From DAISJI01 sp964559835 (lineage in GTDB: Bacteria > Acidobacteriota > Terriglobia > Terriglobales > Acidobacteriaceae), in the NCBI GenBank assembly GCA_964559835.1, contig CAZLJE010000001.1:1-64000 (forward strand): a DNA stretch of 64,000 bases, written 5' to 3'. Positions 30,347 through 38,803 of the stretch are shown in pieces. Position 1 is the stretch's first letter. Each line of letters begins with the position of its first letter. The notes beneath the pieces are model-generated. The model was not told the origin of the DNA. It saw only the letters and a list, made by a program, of their open reading frames with translations, and did not search any database. Made by a program: the position numbers and the translations under genes.

Positions 30347-32560
30347 ATGGCCGATTTTCTTTTAGAGATTGGGCTGGAAGAGATTCCGGCACGCATGATC
30401 GACGGCGCGGAGGAGGAACTCCAGCGCCGCCTCGCTGAACTTCTCACTCGCGAGTCCCTTACCGATTCCCCCCAGATCGAGCGCTACTCCACTCCGCGCA
30501 GGCTGGCGGTGCTGGCCCGCGGTATACGCGAGGCACAGGCGGATTCGGAAGAGGTGTTGAAGGGACCGTCGGTGCAGGTGGCGTTCAAAGACGGCCAGCC
30601 GCAGATGCCGGCGATCAAGTTCGCGGAAAAAGCCGGCGTGGATGTTTCGAAGCTCGAGCGCGTCAAGGACGCGAAGGGGGAGTACATCTCGGCGAAGGTG
30701 ACGAAGAAGGGGCGGACGGCGGAGCAGATCCTGAGCGAACTGCTGCCGAAGGAGATCAACGCGCTGTACTGGGCGAAGAACATGTACTGGCGCGAAGGGA
30801 AGCCGGAACGGTTCGTGCGGCCGGTGCGGTGGATGGTGGCGATGCTGGGCGACCGCGTGGTGCCGGTGGAGTTTGGAGGAGTGACGGCCGGGAAGATGTC
30901 GCGCGGACACCGGCTGATTTCTTCACCTCAGGGGTCGCAGGGGTACGCAGGGGAAAAGCGTTCACACGAAGGTCACACGAAGGATAGCTTCACGACTTCG
31001 ATAACGATTCAGGAACCCGCGTCGTACGCTGCGAACCTCAAAGACGCCGGCGTATTTGCGCGGAGAGAAGAAAGATATGCGTTGATCCGGTCGCAACTGG
31101 ACCGGGCGACGCGGGCGGTTCCGGGAGCGCGATGGCGGGAAGATGCGTCGCTGCTGCAAACGGTCGTCGACCTCACCGAATTTCCTTCCGTCATCCTCGG
31201 CAATTTCGATCCTGAGTTTCTCTCCTTGCCGGAAGAAGTGCTGGTCACGGTGATGCGCGATCACCAGAAGTATTTCGCTGTCGAAGACAAGAACGGAAAA
31301 CTGGCGCCGCATTTCCTGGCGGTGCTGAATATCGACGCTGATCCGCAGGGCGTTATCCGGCACGGGCATGAGCGAGTGCTGCGGGCGCGGTTCAACGACG
31401 CGCGCTTTTTCTGGGACACGGACCAGAAATATCCGCTGCGCGAGCGCGTGGAGTGGCTGAAGAACGTCACGTTCCAGAAGGACCTGGGGAGCTATTACGA
31501 GAAGACGATCCGGGTGCAGAAGCTGGCGAGCCAGATCTGCGCGGTGATCAATGACGGCGAGAAGAACCAGTGTGTTCGAGACGGAGTGGTGTTCAAGGCA
31601 GCGCTGCTGGCGAAGACGGACCTGACGACCGAGCTGGTGAAAGAGTTCACTGAATTGCAGGGGATCGTCGGCGGGCTGTATGCGAAGGCACAAGGGCTGG
31701 ACACGGCGATCGGGGACGCGATCTACGACCAGTACAAGCCGGAGTCGATGGAGGATGAAGTTCCGCGGACGATCGAGGGCGCGGTGCTGTCAATCGCGGA
31801 CAAGGCGGATTCGATCGCGGGGATGTTCGCGCTGGGGCTGATCCCGAGCGGTTCGAAGGATCCGTTTGCACTGAGAAGGCAGGCGAACGGGATCGTGAAG
31901 ATGATTGCGGAGCACAACTTAGGTCTAGCGCTCGATATGATTCTCATCGACGCGCGACAGGGTTACCGGGGGTCCGAAGCAGAGAAGAAGTTCGTTGACG
32001 ATAAATCCAGCGACACTGCTGACTTTTATTGTCGTATCAGTGATTTTTTCCGCGAGCGCCTGGAGTTCTATCTCAAGGATGCTAAGGGCTACGCGTACGA
32101 CGTAGTGAATGCCGTGCTGGCATCTGGTTTCGGCGATGTCGTGGACGTGGTCGCACGAGCCGAGGCGGTGGCGAGGGTGAGGCCGTCAGAGGATTTCGAA
32201 GCGATCGGCGCGGCGTTCAAGCGGATAAAAAATATTTTGCGGCAGGCGAGCGAAACGGGGAAGAAGACTGCGGCCGCGTTCGATCCGGCCCAAGTCAGTG
32301 ATGAGGCGGAGCGCGCGTTGGCGGAGACGACGAATCGGGTTGCACCGAGGGTTCGGGAACTGGCAGGAAAACGCGATTACGCTGCGGCGTTGGCGGAGAT
32401 CGCGACGATTCGTCCGACGGTGGATACGTTCTTCGACAAAGTGATGGTGATGGTCGAGGATGAGAATGTCCGGGCGAACCGGTTGGCGTTGTTGCAGAGT
32501 CTGTTGAATGAGTTTTCGACGATCGCAGATTTTTCGGAGATCGTGACGGAAAAGCGGTAG
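30347..32560 (+). CDS. glyS: Glycine-tRNA ligase beta subunit
   Basis: This encodes 737 residues. The family start ADFLLEIGLEEIPARMI is intact, followed by FVRPVRWMVAMLG, the HD-like domain (LGSYYEKTIRVQKLASQI, DLTTELVKEFTELQGIVGGLYA) and the C-terminal anticodon-binding helices (FDKVMVMVEDENVRANRLALL). It completes the alpha2beta2 synthetase with GlyQ. An insertion of about 25 residues (SPQGSQGYAGEKRSHEGHTKDSF) follows SRGHRLI and is encoded by two kinds of repeat DNA (30925-30990). In relatives the frame continues directly with the PASYAANL-type segment. There is no ribosome site before the ATG, so a leaderless message is possible. Confidence 0.95.
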   Translation: MADFLLEIGLEEIPARMIDGAEEELQRRLAELLTRESLTDSPQIERYSTPRRLAVLARGIREAQADSEEVLKGPSVQVAFKDGQPQMPAIKFAEKAGVDVSKLERVKDAKGEYISAKVTKKGRTAEQILSELLPKEINALYWAKNMYWREGKPERFVRPVRWMVAMLGDRVVPVEFGGVTAGKMSRGHRLISSPQGSQGYAGEKRSHEGHTKDSFTTSITIQEPASYAANLKDAGVFARREERYALIRSQLDRATRAVPGARWREDASLLQTVVDLTEFPSVILGNFDPEFLSLPEEVLVTVMRDHQKYFAVEDKNGKLAPHFLAVLNIDADPQGVIRHGHERVLRARFNDARFFWDTDQKYPLRERVEWLKNVTFQKDLGSYYEKTIRVQKLASQICAVINDGEKNQCVRDGVVFKAALLAKTDLTTELVKEFTELQGIVGGLYAKAQGLDTAIGDAIYDQYKPESMEDEVPRTIEGAVLSIADKADSIAGMFALGLIPSGSKDPFALRRQANGIVKMIAEHNLGLALDMILIDARQGYRGSEAEKKFVDDKSSDTADFYCRISDFFRERLEFYLKDAKGYAYDVVNAVLASGFGDVVDVVARAEAVARVRPSEDFEAIGAAFKRIKNILRQASETGKKTAAAFDPAQVSDEAERALAETTNRVAPRVRELAGKRDYAAALAEIATIRPTVDTFFDKVMVMVEDENVRANRLALLQSLLNEFSTIADFSEIVTEKR
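30925..30990 (+). repeat. In-frame repeats inside glyS
   Basis: CCTCAGGGGTCGCAGGGGTA with GCAGGGG words (30926-30955) is followed by a family D unit (AGCGTTCACACGAAGGTCAC, from 30957). The AAAAGCGTTCACACGA join is the same as at 37516-37530, so both segments move as one composite element. Confidence 0.85.
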
Positions 32561-32710
32561 GTCGTAGGTAGTAGGGTCGGAAAAGACCACCACAAAGGAC
32601 ACGAAGGACACGAAGCAAGTAAAAGAGCAGCGCAAAGGCCGCAGAGAGGCGGAGGACGCAGAGAAACACAAGGTCCCTCGACTCGGACTCACGTCCTCGC
32701 TCGCGATGAC
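32561..32710. repeat. Composite intergenic repeat before ppdK
   Basis: GTAGGTAGTAGG words (32561-32577) are followed by family D (CACAAAGGACACGAAGGACA, from about 32589) and a CGCAGAG word block (32630-32670). A family C copy (32671-32710) ends in GCGATGAC. Confidence 0.8.
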
Positions 32711-32749
32711 AAGGGAATTAACAAAAGAGCAACGCGTTTGATTTACCGT

Positions 32750-32777
32750 TTGATTTACGGTTCACAGCACTTATATA
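32750..32777 (+). promoter_or_regulatory. Predicted sigma-70-type promoter of ppdK
   Basis: TTGATT (32750-32755) and TATATA (32772-32777) are separated by 16 bases. Transcription would start near 32784, giving a short leader with the AGGAAGG ribosome site at 32791. GTTTGATTTAC is directly repeated (32735 and 32748). Confidence 0.5.
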
Positions 32778-32803
32778 GAGATCGACAGAGAGGAAGGGAA
32801 CAC

Positions 32804-35542
32804 ATGAGCAGCACAGTAGTGGAACGCGAGGTCGAGAAAGCTCAACCGAAGTCGCAAGCGACCCAATACGTTTATTTCTTCGGCGGCGGGAAGGCCGACG
32901 GCAACGGCAAGATGAAAGATGTCCTGGGCGGAAAGGGCGCGGGGCTTGCGGAGATGACGAACGCCGGGCTGCCGGTGCCGCCGGGATTCACGATCCAGAC
33001 GGAAGCTTGCCGCGAATGGATGCGCGGGAAGCTGTCGGCGGATGTCGATCGCGAGATGGACGAGGCGCTTCAGCGTTTGGAAAAGCTGCAAGGACAGCGG
33101 CTGGGCGCGGGCGAGAATCCGCTGCTGGTGAGCGTGCGCTCGGGCGCGAAGTTCTCGATGCCCGGCATGATGGACACGATCCTGAACCTCGGGCTGAATG
33201 ACCAGTCGGTCGAGGCGCTAGCGAAGCGGTCGAATAATCCGCGGTTTGCGTATGACAGCTATCGCCGCCTGATCCAGATGTTCGGCAACGTCGTGCTGGA
33301 GATCCCGAAGAGCGAGTTCGACGAAGTCTTCGAGGCGATCAAGAAAAAGAAGAAGGCGAAACTCGACACGGACCTGGACGCGGCCGCACTGAAGGACGTG
33401 ATCAAGGAATACAAGCAGGTGGTGAAGAAGAACACGAAGCGCGACTTCCCGCAGAACCCGCACGACCAGTTGGTCGAGGCGCGCAATGCCGTGTTCAGAA
33501 GCTGGGGCAACGATCGCGCCAAGCACTATCGCCGCATTAATAACATCGACGACATGCTGGGGACCGCGGTCAACGTGCAGGCGATGGTCTATGGCAACCT
33601 GGGCGAGACCAGCGGCACGGGCGTCGGCTTCACGCGCAATCCTGCCACCGGCGACAAGGAGTTCTACGGCGAGTTCCTGATGAACGCGCAGGGCGAAGAC
33701 GTGGTGTCGGGCGTCCGCACGCCGATGCATATCACCGAACTCCAGAAAATCAACGAAGGCGCCTACAACGAGCTGCGCGAGATCACCACGAAGCTGGAAA
33801 AGCACTACCGCGACATGCAGGATTTTGAGTTCACCGTCCAGGACGGCAAGCTCTACATGCTGCAAACGCGCAACGGCAAGCGCACCGGACGCGCGGCGGC
33901 TCGCGTCGCCATCCACATGGTGGAAGAGGGCCTGATCACGAAAGAAGAAGCGTTCATGCGCGTGGAACCGAACCAGCTCTACGACTTCCTGGTACCGCGG
34001 CTGGACGAAAAAGGACAGAAGATCGAAGTGCTGACCACCGGACTTCCGGCATCGCCCGGCGCGGCGGTGGGACGCATCGTGTTCACGGCCGACGAAGCCG
34101 TGGAAGCACGCAAAGAGAAGAAGGCGGATCCGGTCATTCTCGTTCGCGCCGAAACCACGCCGGAAGATATTCACGGCATGGAAGTGGCGGCGGGCATTCT
34201 GACGTCGCGCGGCGGCATGACGTCGCACGCGGCGGTGGTCACGCGCGGCATGGGCAAGTGCTGCGTGGCGGGCGCGGGCGAACTGGAAGTCGATGAGAAA
34301 GCGCGCGAGCTGCGCGTGAAGGGCCAGGTGTTCAAGGCGGGCGACTGGATCTCGCTCGACGGAACGACGGGGCGCGTGATCAAGGGCCGTTTGAACACAG
34401 TGCCGGCGTCGGCCGACGATCCGGAACTGAACAAGATCATGAGCTGGTCGGAGCCGTACCGGAAGATGGGCGTGCGCGCGAATGCCGACATTCCGCGCGA
34501 CGCGATCCAGGCGCGGGCATTCGGGGCGGAAGGCATCGGGCTGTGCCGCACCGAGCATATGTTCTTCGCCGAAGACCGTCTGCCGCACATGCGGGCGATG
34601 ATCCTGGCGACCGACGAGAAGGGGCGTCGCGCGGCGCTGAAGAAGCTGTTGCCGATGCAGCGCAGCGATTTTGCGGGCGTGTTCCGCGCGATGGACGGAT
34701 TGCCGGTCACGATCCGCACCATCGATCCGCCGCTGCATGAGTTCCTGCCCAGCCGTGAAGAACTGATGGTGCAGATCGGCGTGCTGGAGGCAACGAAACC
34801 GAGATCGCCGAAGCTGAAGGAGCTGCGCACGCTGCTGGCGCGCGTGAACCAGTTGCACGAGCTGAACCCGATGCTCGGACATCGTGGCTGCCGGTTGGGC
34901 ATCACGTATCCGGAAGTGACCGAGATGCAGGCGCGCGCGATCTTCGAGGCCGCGGTCGCGGTGACGAAGCAAGGCGTGAAGGTGCATCCGGAGGTCATGA
35001 TCCCGCTGGTTGGAACGTTGAAGGAAATGGCGAACCAGGCGGCGATCGTGCGCCGTGTGGCCGACGAAGTATTCGCCGAGAAGGAGACCAAGGTCGAGTA
35101 CATGGTGGGAACGATGATCGAGCTGCCGAGGGCGGCGCTGGTGGCCGACGAGATCGCGAAGGAAGCCGAGTTCTTCAGCTTCGGCACGAATGATCTGACG
35201 CAGACCACGTTCGGGTTCTCGCGCGACGACATCAACAAGTTCCTGCCGATCTACCTGGCCGAGGGCATCCTCAAGCAGGACCCGTTCGCAGTGCTGGACC
35301 GGGAAGGCGTCGGACAACTGGTGGAGATGGCCGTGAAGAAGGGCCGTTCGAGCCGTCCGAACCTGAAGGTCGGCATCTGCGGCGAACACGGGGGCGAACC
35401 GAGCTCGGTGGAATTCTGCTACCAGACGGGCATGAATTACGTGTCGTGCTCGCCATTCCGCGTGCTGACGGCGCGGCTTGCGGCAGCGCAGGCGGCGTAC
35501 GTGAAAGAGCACTCGGGAGCAGAGGCGGGAAGAACCAAATAG
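32804..35542 (+). CDS. ppdK: Pyruvate, phosphate dikinase
   Basis: This encodes 912 residues. ATG 32804 is set by AGGAAGG seven bases upstream; an in-frame ATG at 32738 has no such site. The ATP-grasp domain opens with YFFGGGKADGNGKMKDVLGGKGAGLAEM. The swivelling phosphohistidine domain has catalytic H475 in GGMTSHAAVVTRGMGK. The PEP/pyruvate barrel includes GIGLCRTEHMFF, NPMLGHRGCRLG and the acid C859 in GICGEHGGEPSSVEFC. It interconverts pyruvate, ATP and phosphate with PEP, AMP and pyrophosphate, and so links glycolysis and gluconeogenesis. It is transcribed alone, between a predicted promoter and the terminator at 35615. Confidence 0.97.
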   Translation: MSSTVVEREVEKAQPKSQATQYVYFFGGGKADGNGKMKDVLGGKGAGLAEMTNAGLPVPPGFTIQTEACREWMRGKLSADVDREMDEALQRLEKLQGQRLGAGENPLLVSVRSGAKFSMPGMMDTILNLGLNDQSVEALAKRSNNPRFAYDSYRRLIQMFGNVVLEIPKSEFDEVFEAIKKKKKAKLDTDLDAAALKDVIKEYKQVVKKNTKRDFPQNPHDQLVEARNAVFRSWGNDRAKHYRRINNIDDMLGTAVNVQAMVYGNLGETSGTGVGFTRNPATGDKEFYGEFLMNAQGEDVVSGVRTPMHITELQKINEGAYNELREITTKLEKHYRDMQDFEFTVQDGKLYMLQTRNGKRTGRAAARVAIHMVEEGLITKEEAFMRVEPNQLYDFLVPRLDEKGQKIEVLTTGLPASPGAAVGRIVFTADEAVEARKEKKADPVILVRAETTPEDIHGMEVAAGILTSRGGMTSHAAVVTRGMGKCCVAGAGELEVDEKARELRVKGQVFKAGDWISLDGTTGRVIKGRLNTVPASADDPELNKIMSWSEPYRKMGVRANADIPRDAIQARAFGAEGIGLCRTEHMFFAEDRLPHMRAMILATDEKGRRAALKKLLPMQRSDFAGVFRAMDGLPVTIRTIDPPLHEFLPSREELMVQIGVLEATKPRSPKLKELRTLLARVNQLHELNPMLGHRGCRLGITYPEVTEMQARAIFEAAVAVTKQGVKVHPEVMIPLVGTLKEMANQAAIVRRVADEVFAEKETKVEYMVGTMIELPRAALVADEIAKEAEFFSFGTNDLTQTTFGFSRDDINKFLPIYLAEGILKQDPFAVLDREGVGQLVEMAVKKGRSSRPNLKVGICGEHGGEPSSVEFCYQTGMNYVSCSPFRVLTARLAAAQAAYVKEHSGAEAGRTK

Positions 35543-35614
35543 CGGGATCCGGGGTCCGGCATCCGGAGCGCGGGACGCGGGTCGCGGCCTTTCAAAACTC
35601 GGTCGATGAACAAG

Positions 35615-35647
35615 AGAGGTCCACGAAATGTGGACCTCTTTTGTTTT
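35615..35647 (+). terminator. Intrinsic terminator after ppdK
   Basis: AGAGGTCCAC (35615-35624) pairs perfectly with GTGGACCTCT (35630-35639) around GAAAT and is followed by TTTTGTTTTG. Confidence 0.9.
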
Positions 35648-35702
35648 GTGCCTCGCCCCGGAACCCGGACTCCGGAAACTGGGTGCCGCACGCCGCACGC
35701 CG

Positions 35703-37406
35703 CTACTTCGGCAAGTTGCTCTCGACGAACTGAACGTAGTCGTTATGCATTTTGTCGTGGGCCTTCTGGTCGAGGTAGACCATGTGTCCGGAGTCGAAAT
35801 AGGTGTACGAAAAGTTCTTGCGCAGGTCGGGGGTGAGGTCGAGGTGGTTCATGGTGTACTGCGCGGCGAGGAACGGCGTCGCGAGGTCGTAATGGCCTTC
35901 CATGACGAGGACCTTGACGTACGGATCTTTCACCATGGCGGCGCGCAGCGAAGTGGCGACATCGGCGTAGCCCATTTCGAAGCCGCCGCCTTGCTGCCCG
36001 GGCTGCGGGTTCGCCCAAGTCCAACTGAAGGAACCGATCTCGCGGGCCGAGGTGTAGTACGGCATGTCCACCTTGTAGTTCAGCTCGGTGCGAATGTAAT
36101 TGTTGAAGACCATCGTGAATGGCCCCGTGGTGTGGTTAGACGTGGGGTCCTGGAAACCGGACTCCAGGGGACCGTCGGGAGCATCGCTGGTGTAGCGGCC
36201 GTCGAGGCGACCGACGCGTTTGCGCTGGTCGGCGAGAAGCCAGGAGGTGAAGGTGCGGACGTCGATGCGCATGTTCGCCATGTCGATGACGTTCGCGGGA
36301 AGGCCGGTGTACTCGGCGAGCTTCTGGACTGTCGCCTGGCGCTCCTGGGGAGTGAGCGAATCGCCCTTATTAAGCGCGCTCCAGTAGTCGTTCAGCGCCC
36401 AGTTGCTGACGTCCTGGCGCGTTTTGTTCACGTCGGACATAAGGTTCGCCGGAAGCTTTTTGTGGTAGGCGGCGATCATCGTGTACGAGGGAAGGATGAG
36501 CGGGTAGGGAACGTCGTTGGTGCGGGCAAACTCGAGGCTTTCGAAATTCAGCACCATCGAGAGCAGGCAGATGCCGTTGAAGTTGATGCCGTGATCGGCG
36601 AGATAACCGGCGACGCCGGCAGAGCGAGTGGTGCCGTAGCTTTCGCCGAGGAGGTAGAGCGGCGAGGCCCAACGCTCGTAACGCGAAATATACAGGCGGA
36701 TGAATTCGCCGAAGGACTCGATGTCGCCGCGGAGACTCCAGAAGTGGCGCGCCTGCTCCATGTCGGCGGGGCGGCTGAAGCCGGTGCCGATGGCGTCGAT
36801 CATGACGATGTCGCTGGCGTCGAGGGGAGTATTCTGGTTGTCCTGCAGGCGATACGGAGCGGCGGGCATCCAGCCTTGAGGTTGCAGCACTACGGTACGC
36901 GGGCCGAGGGCGCCCATGTGCAGCCAGATCGAGGCAGAGCCGGGACCGCCGTTGAAGGAGAATGTGACGGGGCGCCTGGCGGGATCGGCGCCGTCGAGCG
37001 TGTAGGCGACGAAGAACATCTCGGCATTGATCTTGCCGGTGGCGTCCTTGATGGGGAGGCGTCCGGCGGTGGCAGTGTAGCGGAGGGTCTTACCGCGGAC
37101 GCTAATCGTGTGGTGCGTCTGGACCGGCGGGTGCTCGGTCATGTCAAAGCGGAAATTGGCCTGTGCCGGCGTGGGGACTTCCGCTCCGGGGGGCGAGGGG
37201 CGCTGCTGCTCCGGGCGCTCTGGGGTGGGGCGCTGAGTGGCCTGCTCGGGCGATGGCGGAGGGGTCTGCGGCGGAGTTTCGGGATTCTGCGCCTGGGAAG
37301 TAGGGGTCGGCGGCTGATTTGTTTTCTCGACGCGCGAGCGCGGCGGGTTGGCTTGCTGGGCGACGGACGTAAGCGCGAACAACAGAAGAACGATCAGGAT
37401 TCGCAT
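35703..37406 (-). CDS. Secreted serine carboxypeptidase (family S10)
   Basis: This encodes 567 residues. ATG 37406 is chosen over 37418 because GAGGAG lies seven bases before it. Signal peptide MRILIVLLLFALTSVAQQ is followed by a Pro/Gln/Thr-rich linker to about residue 75. S10 signatures are present: FSFNGGPGSASIWLHMG (oxyanion hole), catalytic Ser in LLGESYGTTR, Asp in MEGHYDLATP and His in YFDSGHMVYLD. The family removes C-terminal residues from peptides at acidic pH. Like the S9A enzyme in this window, it is exported, which suggests peptide scavenging. The gene converges on the ppdK terminator. Confidence 0.93.
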   Translation of the reverse strand: MRILIVLLLFALTSVAQQANPPRSRVEKTNQPPTPTSQAQNPETPPQTPPPSPEQATQRPTPERPEQQRPSPPGAEVPTPAQANFRFDMTEHPPVQTHHTISVRGKTLRYTATAGRLPIKDATGKINAEMFFVAYTLDGADPARRPVTFSFNGGPGSASIWLHMGALGPRTVVLQPQGWMPAAPYRLQDNQNTPLDASDIVMIDAIGTGFSRPADMEQARHFWSLRGDIESFGEFIRLYISRYERWASPLYLLGESYGTTRSAGVAGYLADHGINFNGICLLSMVLNFESLEFARTNDVPYPLILPSYTMIAAYHKKLPANLMSDVNKTRQDVSNWALNDYWSALNKGDSLTPQERQATVQKLAEYTGLPANVIDMANMRIDVRTFTSWLLADQRKRVGRLDGRYTSDAPDGPLESGFQDPTSNHTTGPFTMVFNNYIRTELNYKVDMPYYTSAREIGSFSWTWANPQPGQQGGGFEMGYADVATSLRAAMVKDPYVKVLVMEGHYDLATPFLAAQYTMNHLDLTPDLRKNFSYTYFDSGHMVYLDQKAHDKMHNDYVQFVESNLPK

Positions 37407-37486
37407 TAGGCTCCTCACGGGAGAGTGATTCTATCGGCTCACGAGGATGTGCGACAAATCGGGGCGCTCGTCAGGGCGGAAGAGCG

Positions 37487-37558
37487 CACCACAGAGGGCA
37501 CAGAGGAAACAGAGGAAAAGCGTTCACACGATGGTCACGGTGGAAGACACGAAGGCGT
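37487..37558. repeat. Composite family D repeat
   Basis: CACCACAGAGGGCACAGAGG, then AAACAGAGG words, then the GCGTTCACACGATGGTCACG unit, run up to the stop of the next gene. The first 40 bases nearly equal the reverse complement of 140-182, at the other end of region 1. Confidence 0.8.
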
Positions 37559-37560
37559 GA

Positions 37561-38151
37561 CTATTGCGTACGTTGCAGGCGGGCGATGAGCTTTTGGGCG
37601 AGGTTCTCTTCGGACTCGGACCAGAGGACGCGCCCGCGGATGCCGCTGTTCTTTTCCACGGCGAGCGTGAAGGCTATCAGGATGGCGACGTTCTCGCGGA
37701 TGTGCTCGCCGGATTCGGGTGTGAAGTGGACGTCTTCGAAAAGAAAATCGGTGTCGAGCCCGAAGTCGACTTGCACGTGGCCGGCCTGCTCGAAGGCGCC
37801 GTCTTCGAAGTCGATGCCGTGAGCGATGAAGCGGACGAGTTGCGGGGCGCGCGCCCAGTTGCCGGCCGCGTCGATGACCCAGAGGTCCCAGTGGGTTTCT
37901 AAGACGTACGCGTAATCGCTATGGAGGAGGTCGCTGACGACCTCGACGGCTTCAAGCGGAGTGATGCCCGGAGTGAATTGCCGCTCCAGAATCGTGGGCT
38001 CGGCCCAGGAGACAGGATGGACGGCGACAGCGCTGATGCCGGGACGAAGCGTCGAATAGGGGAATTCCTTCAGCACCGCGAGTGTGCGCGGCATCATCGA
38101 TGTTTCGTCGAAATCGGGGAACCAGACGCTGAGATAAAGAGGATCGGCCAT
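37561..38151 (-). CDS. Protein of unknown function (about 196 residues)
   Basis: ATG 38151 gives MADPLYLSVWFPDFDETSMMPRTLAVLKEFPYS; upstream codons lie in word-repeat DNA. The protein is acidic, without signal peptide or membrane helices. It has alternating strands and helices (HSDYAYVLETHWDLWVIDAAGNWARAPQLVRFIAHG, VQVDFGLDTDFLFEDVHF, HIRENVAILIAFTLAVEKNSGIRGRVLWSESEENLAQKLIARL). I do not recognise a domain. Similar-looking stand-alone proteins occur in Acidobacteria, but I cannot name a family. It is the last protein gene before tRNA-Glu. Confidence 0.7.
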   Translation of the reverse strand: MADPLYLSVWFPDFDETSMMPRTLAVLKEFPYSTLRPGISAVAVHPVSWAEPTILERQFTPGITPLEAVEVVSDLLHSDYAYVLETHWDLWVIDAAGNWARAPQLVRFIAHGIDFEDGAFEQAGHVQVDFGLDTDFLFEDVHFTPESGEHIRENVAILIAFTLAVEKNSGIRGRVLWSESEENLAQKLIARLQRTQ

Positions 38152-38157
38152 AAGAAC

Positions 38158-38210
38158 AGGCACCAGGCGCAAGGCTCAGGGTGCAAGGCACATGGCTCAA
38201 GGCACTAAAG
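38158..38210. repeat. Word repeats (GGCTCAAGGC) before tRNA-Glu
   Basis: CAGGCACCAGGCGCAAGGCT, AGGGTGCAAGGCAC and GGCTCAAGGCAC words follow one another. This is the last word-repeat block seen in the window. Confidence 0.65.
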
Positions 38211-38327
38211 CCACGCTTCATGGTCATTGTAATTGGTTTGTCATGGTGCGTCGTGAGATGAACCTCGCGCCTAGAGCGTGTTTTTGTTAGGATAGAAGTT
38301 CGTTTTGTCCCGCCTTGCACGACAAGC

Positions 38328-38405
38328 GTCCCCGTCGTCTAGCCCGGCCTAGGACATCGCCCTTTCACGGCGGTAACGCGGGTTCGAATCCCGCCGGGGA
38401 CGCCA
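38328..38405 (+). tRNA. tRNA-Glu (anticodon TTC)
   Basis: The acceptor stem GTCCCCG / CGGGGAC closes the cloverleaf. The anticodon loop CTTTCAC gives TTC, the T arm is GCGGGTTCGAATCCCGC, and the 3' CCA is encoded. An extended -10-like TGTTAGGAT lies at 38285-38293, about 35 bases upstream. This gene marks the point after which the dispersed repeats of region 1 are no longer seen. Confidence 0.95.
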
Positions 38406-38803
38406 AGATTCCAAAGCAGTTCCGCGATCCGGCCGTTTTGCTTCATGGTCCAATTTGGTCCAGTTACCGTTGTTCACCGAGGAGAGCGGGTGCTCGAAGG
38501 CTTTGATCCCGACCTTGTCGCGAAGCTGTCTGACCACACCTCCATTCGGCGAGCGATCTCACACGTTACGCGATTCGCAATCAACTGCTCACCGCGTGAG
38601 CCCGCCGCGTGTTCACGTCACTGGAGCCACTTACAAATAGCACTGTTCTGCTGCACGTAATTGCGCTGTAGCGCTTAAAAACGATCCGGTCGTGCTCCCC
38701 GTAAGAATGGCATCCGCTCGACGATGCTGGGCATGCGCTCGAATGAGTCTGGCACGGACAACAGGAGAATCTTCATTGCTGCTGGCCCTACGCTCGAAAA
38801 CCA
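38406..38803. other. Gene-free stretch after tRNA-Glu
   Basis: No credible gene, integrase or repeat is seen. TGGTCCAAT-TTGGTCCA forms a short direct repeat (38443-38460). A small plus-strand frame (38445-38660) has no recognisable features. A minus-strand frame covering the tRNA is an antisense artefact. Confidence 0.5.

Noticed and set aside
38349..38537. Minus-strand frame ending RRDSNPRYRRERAMS
   Set aside because: It is the antisense of tRNA-Glu, a common annotation artefact.
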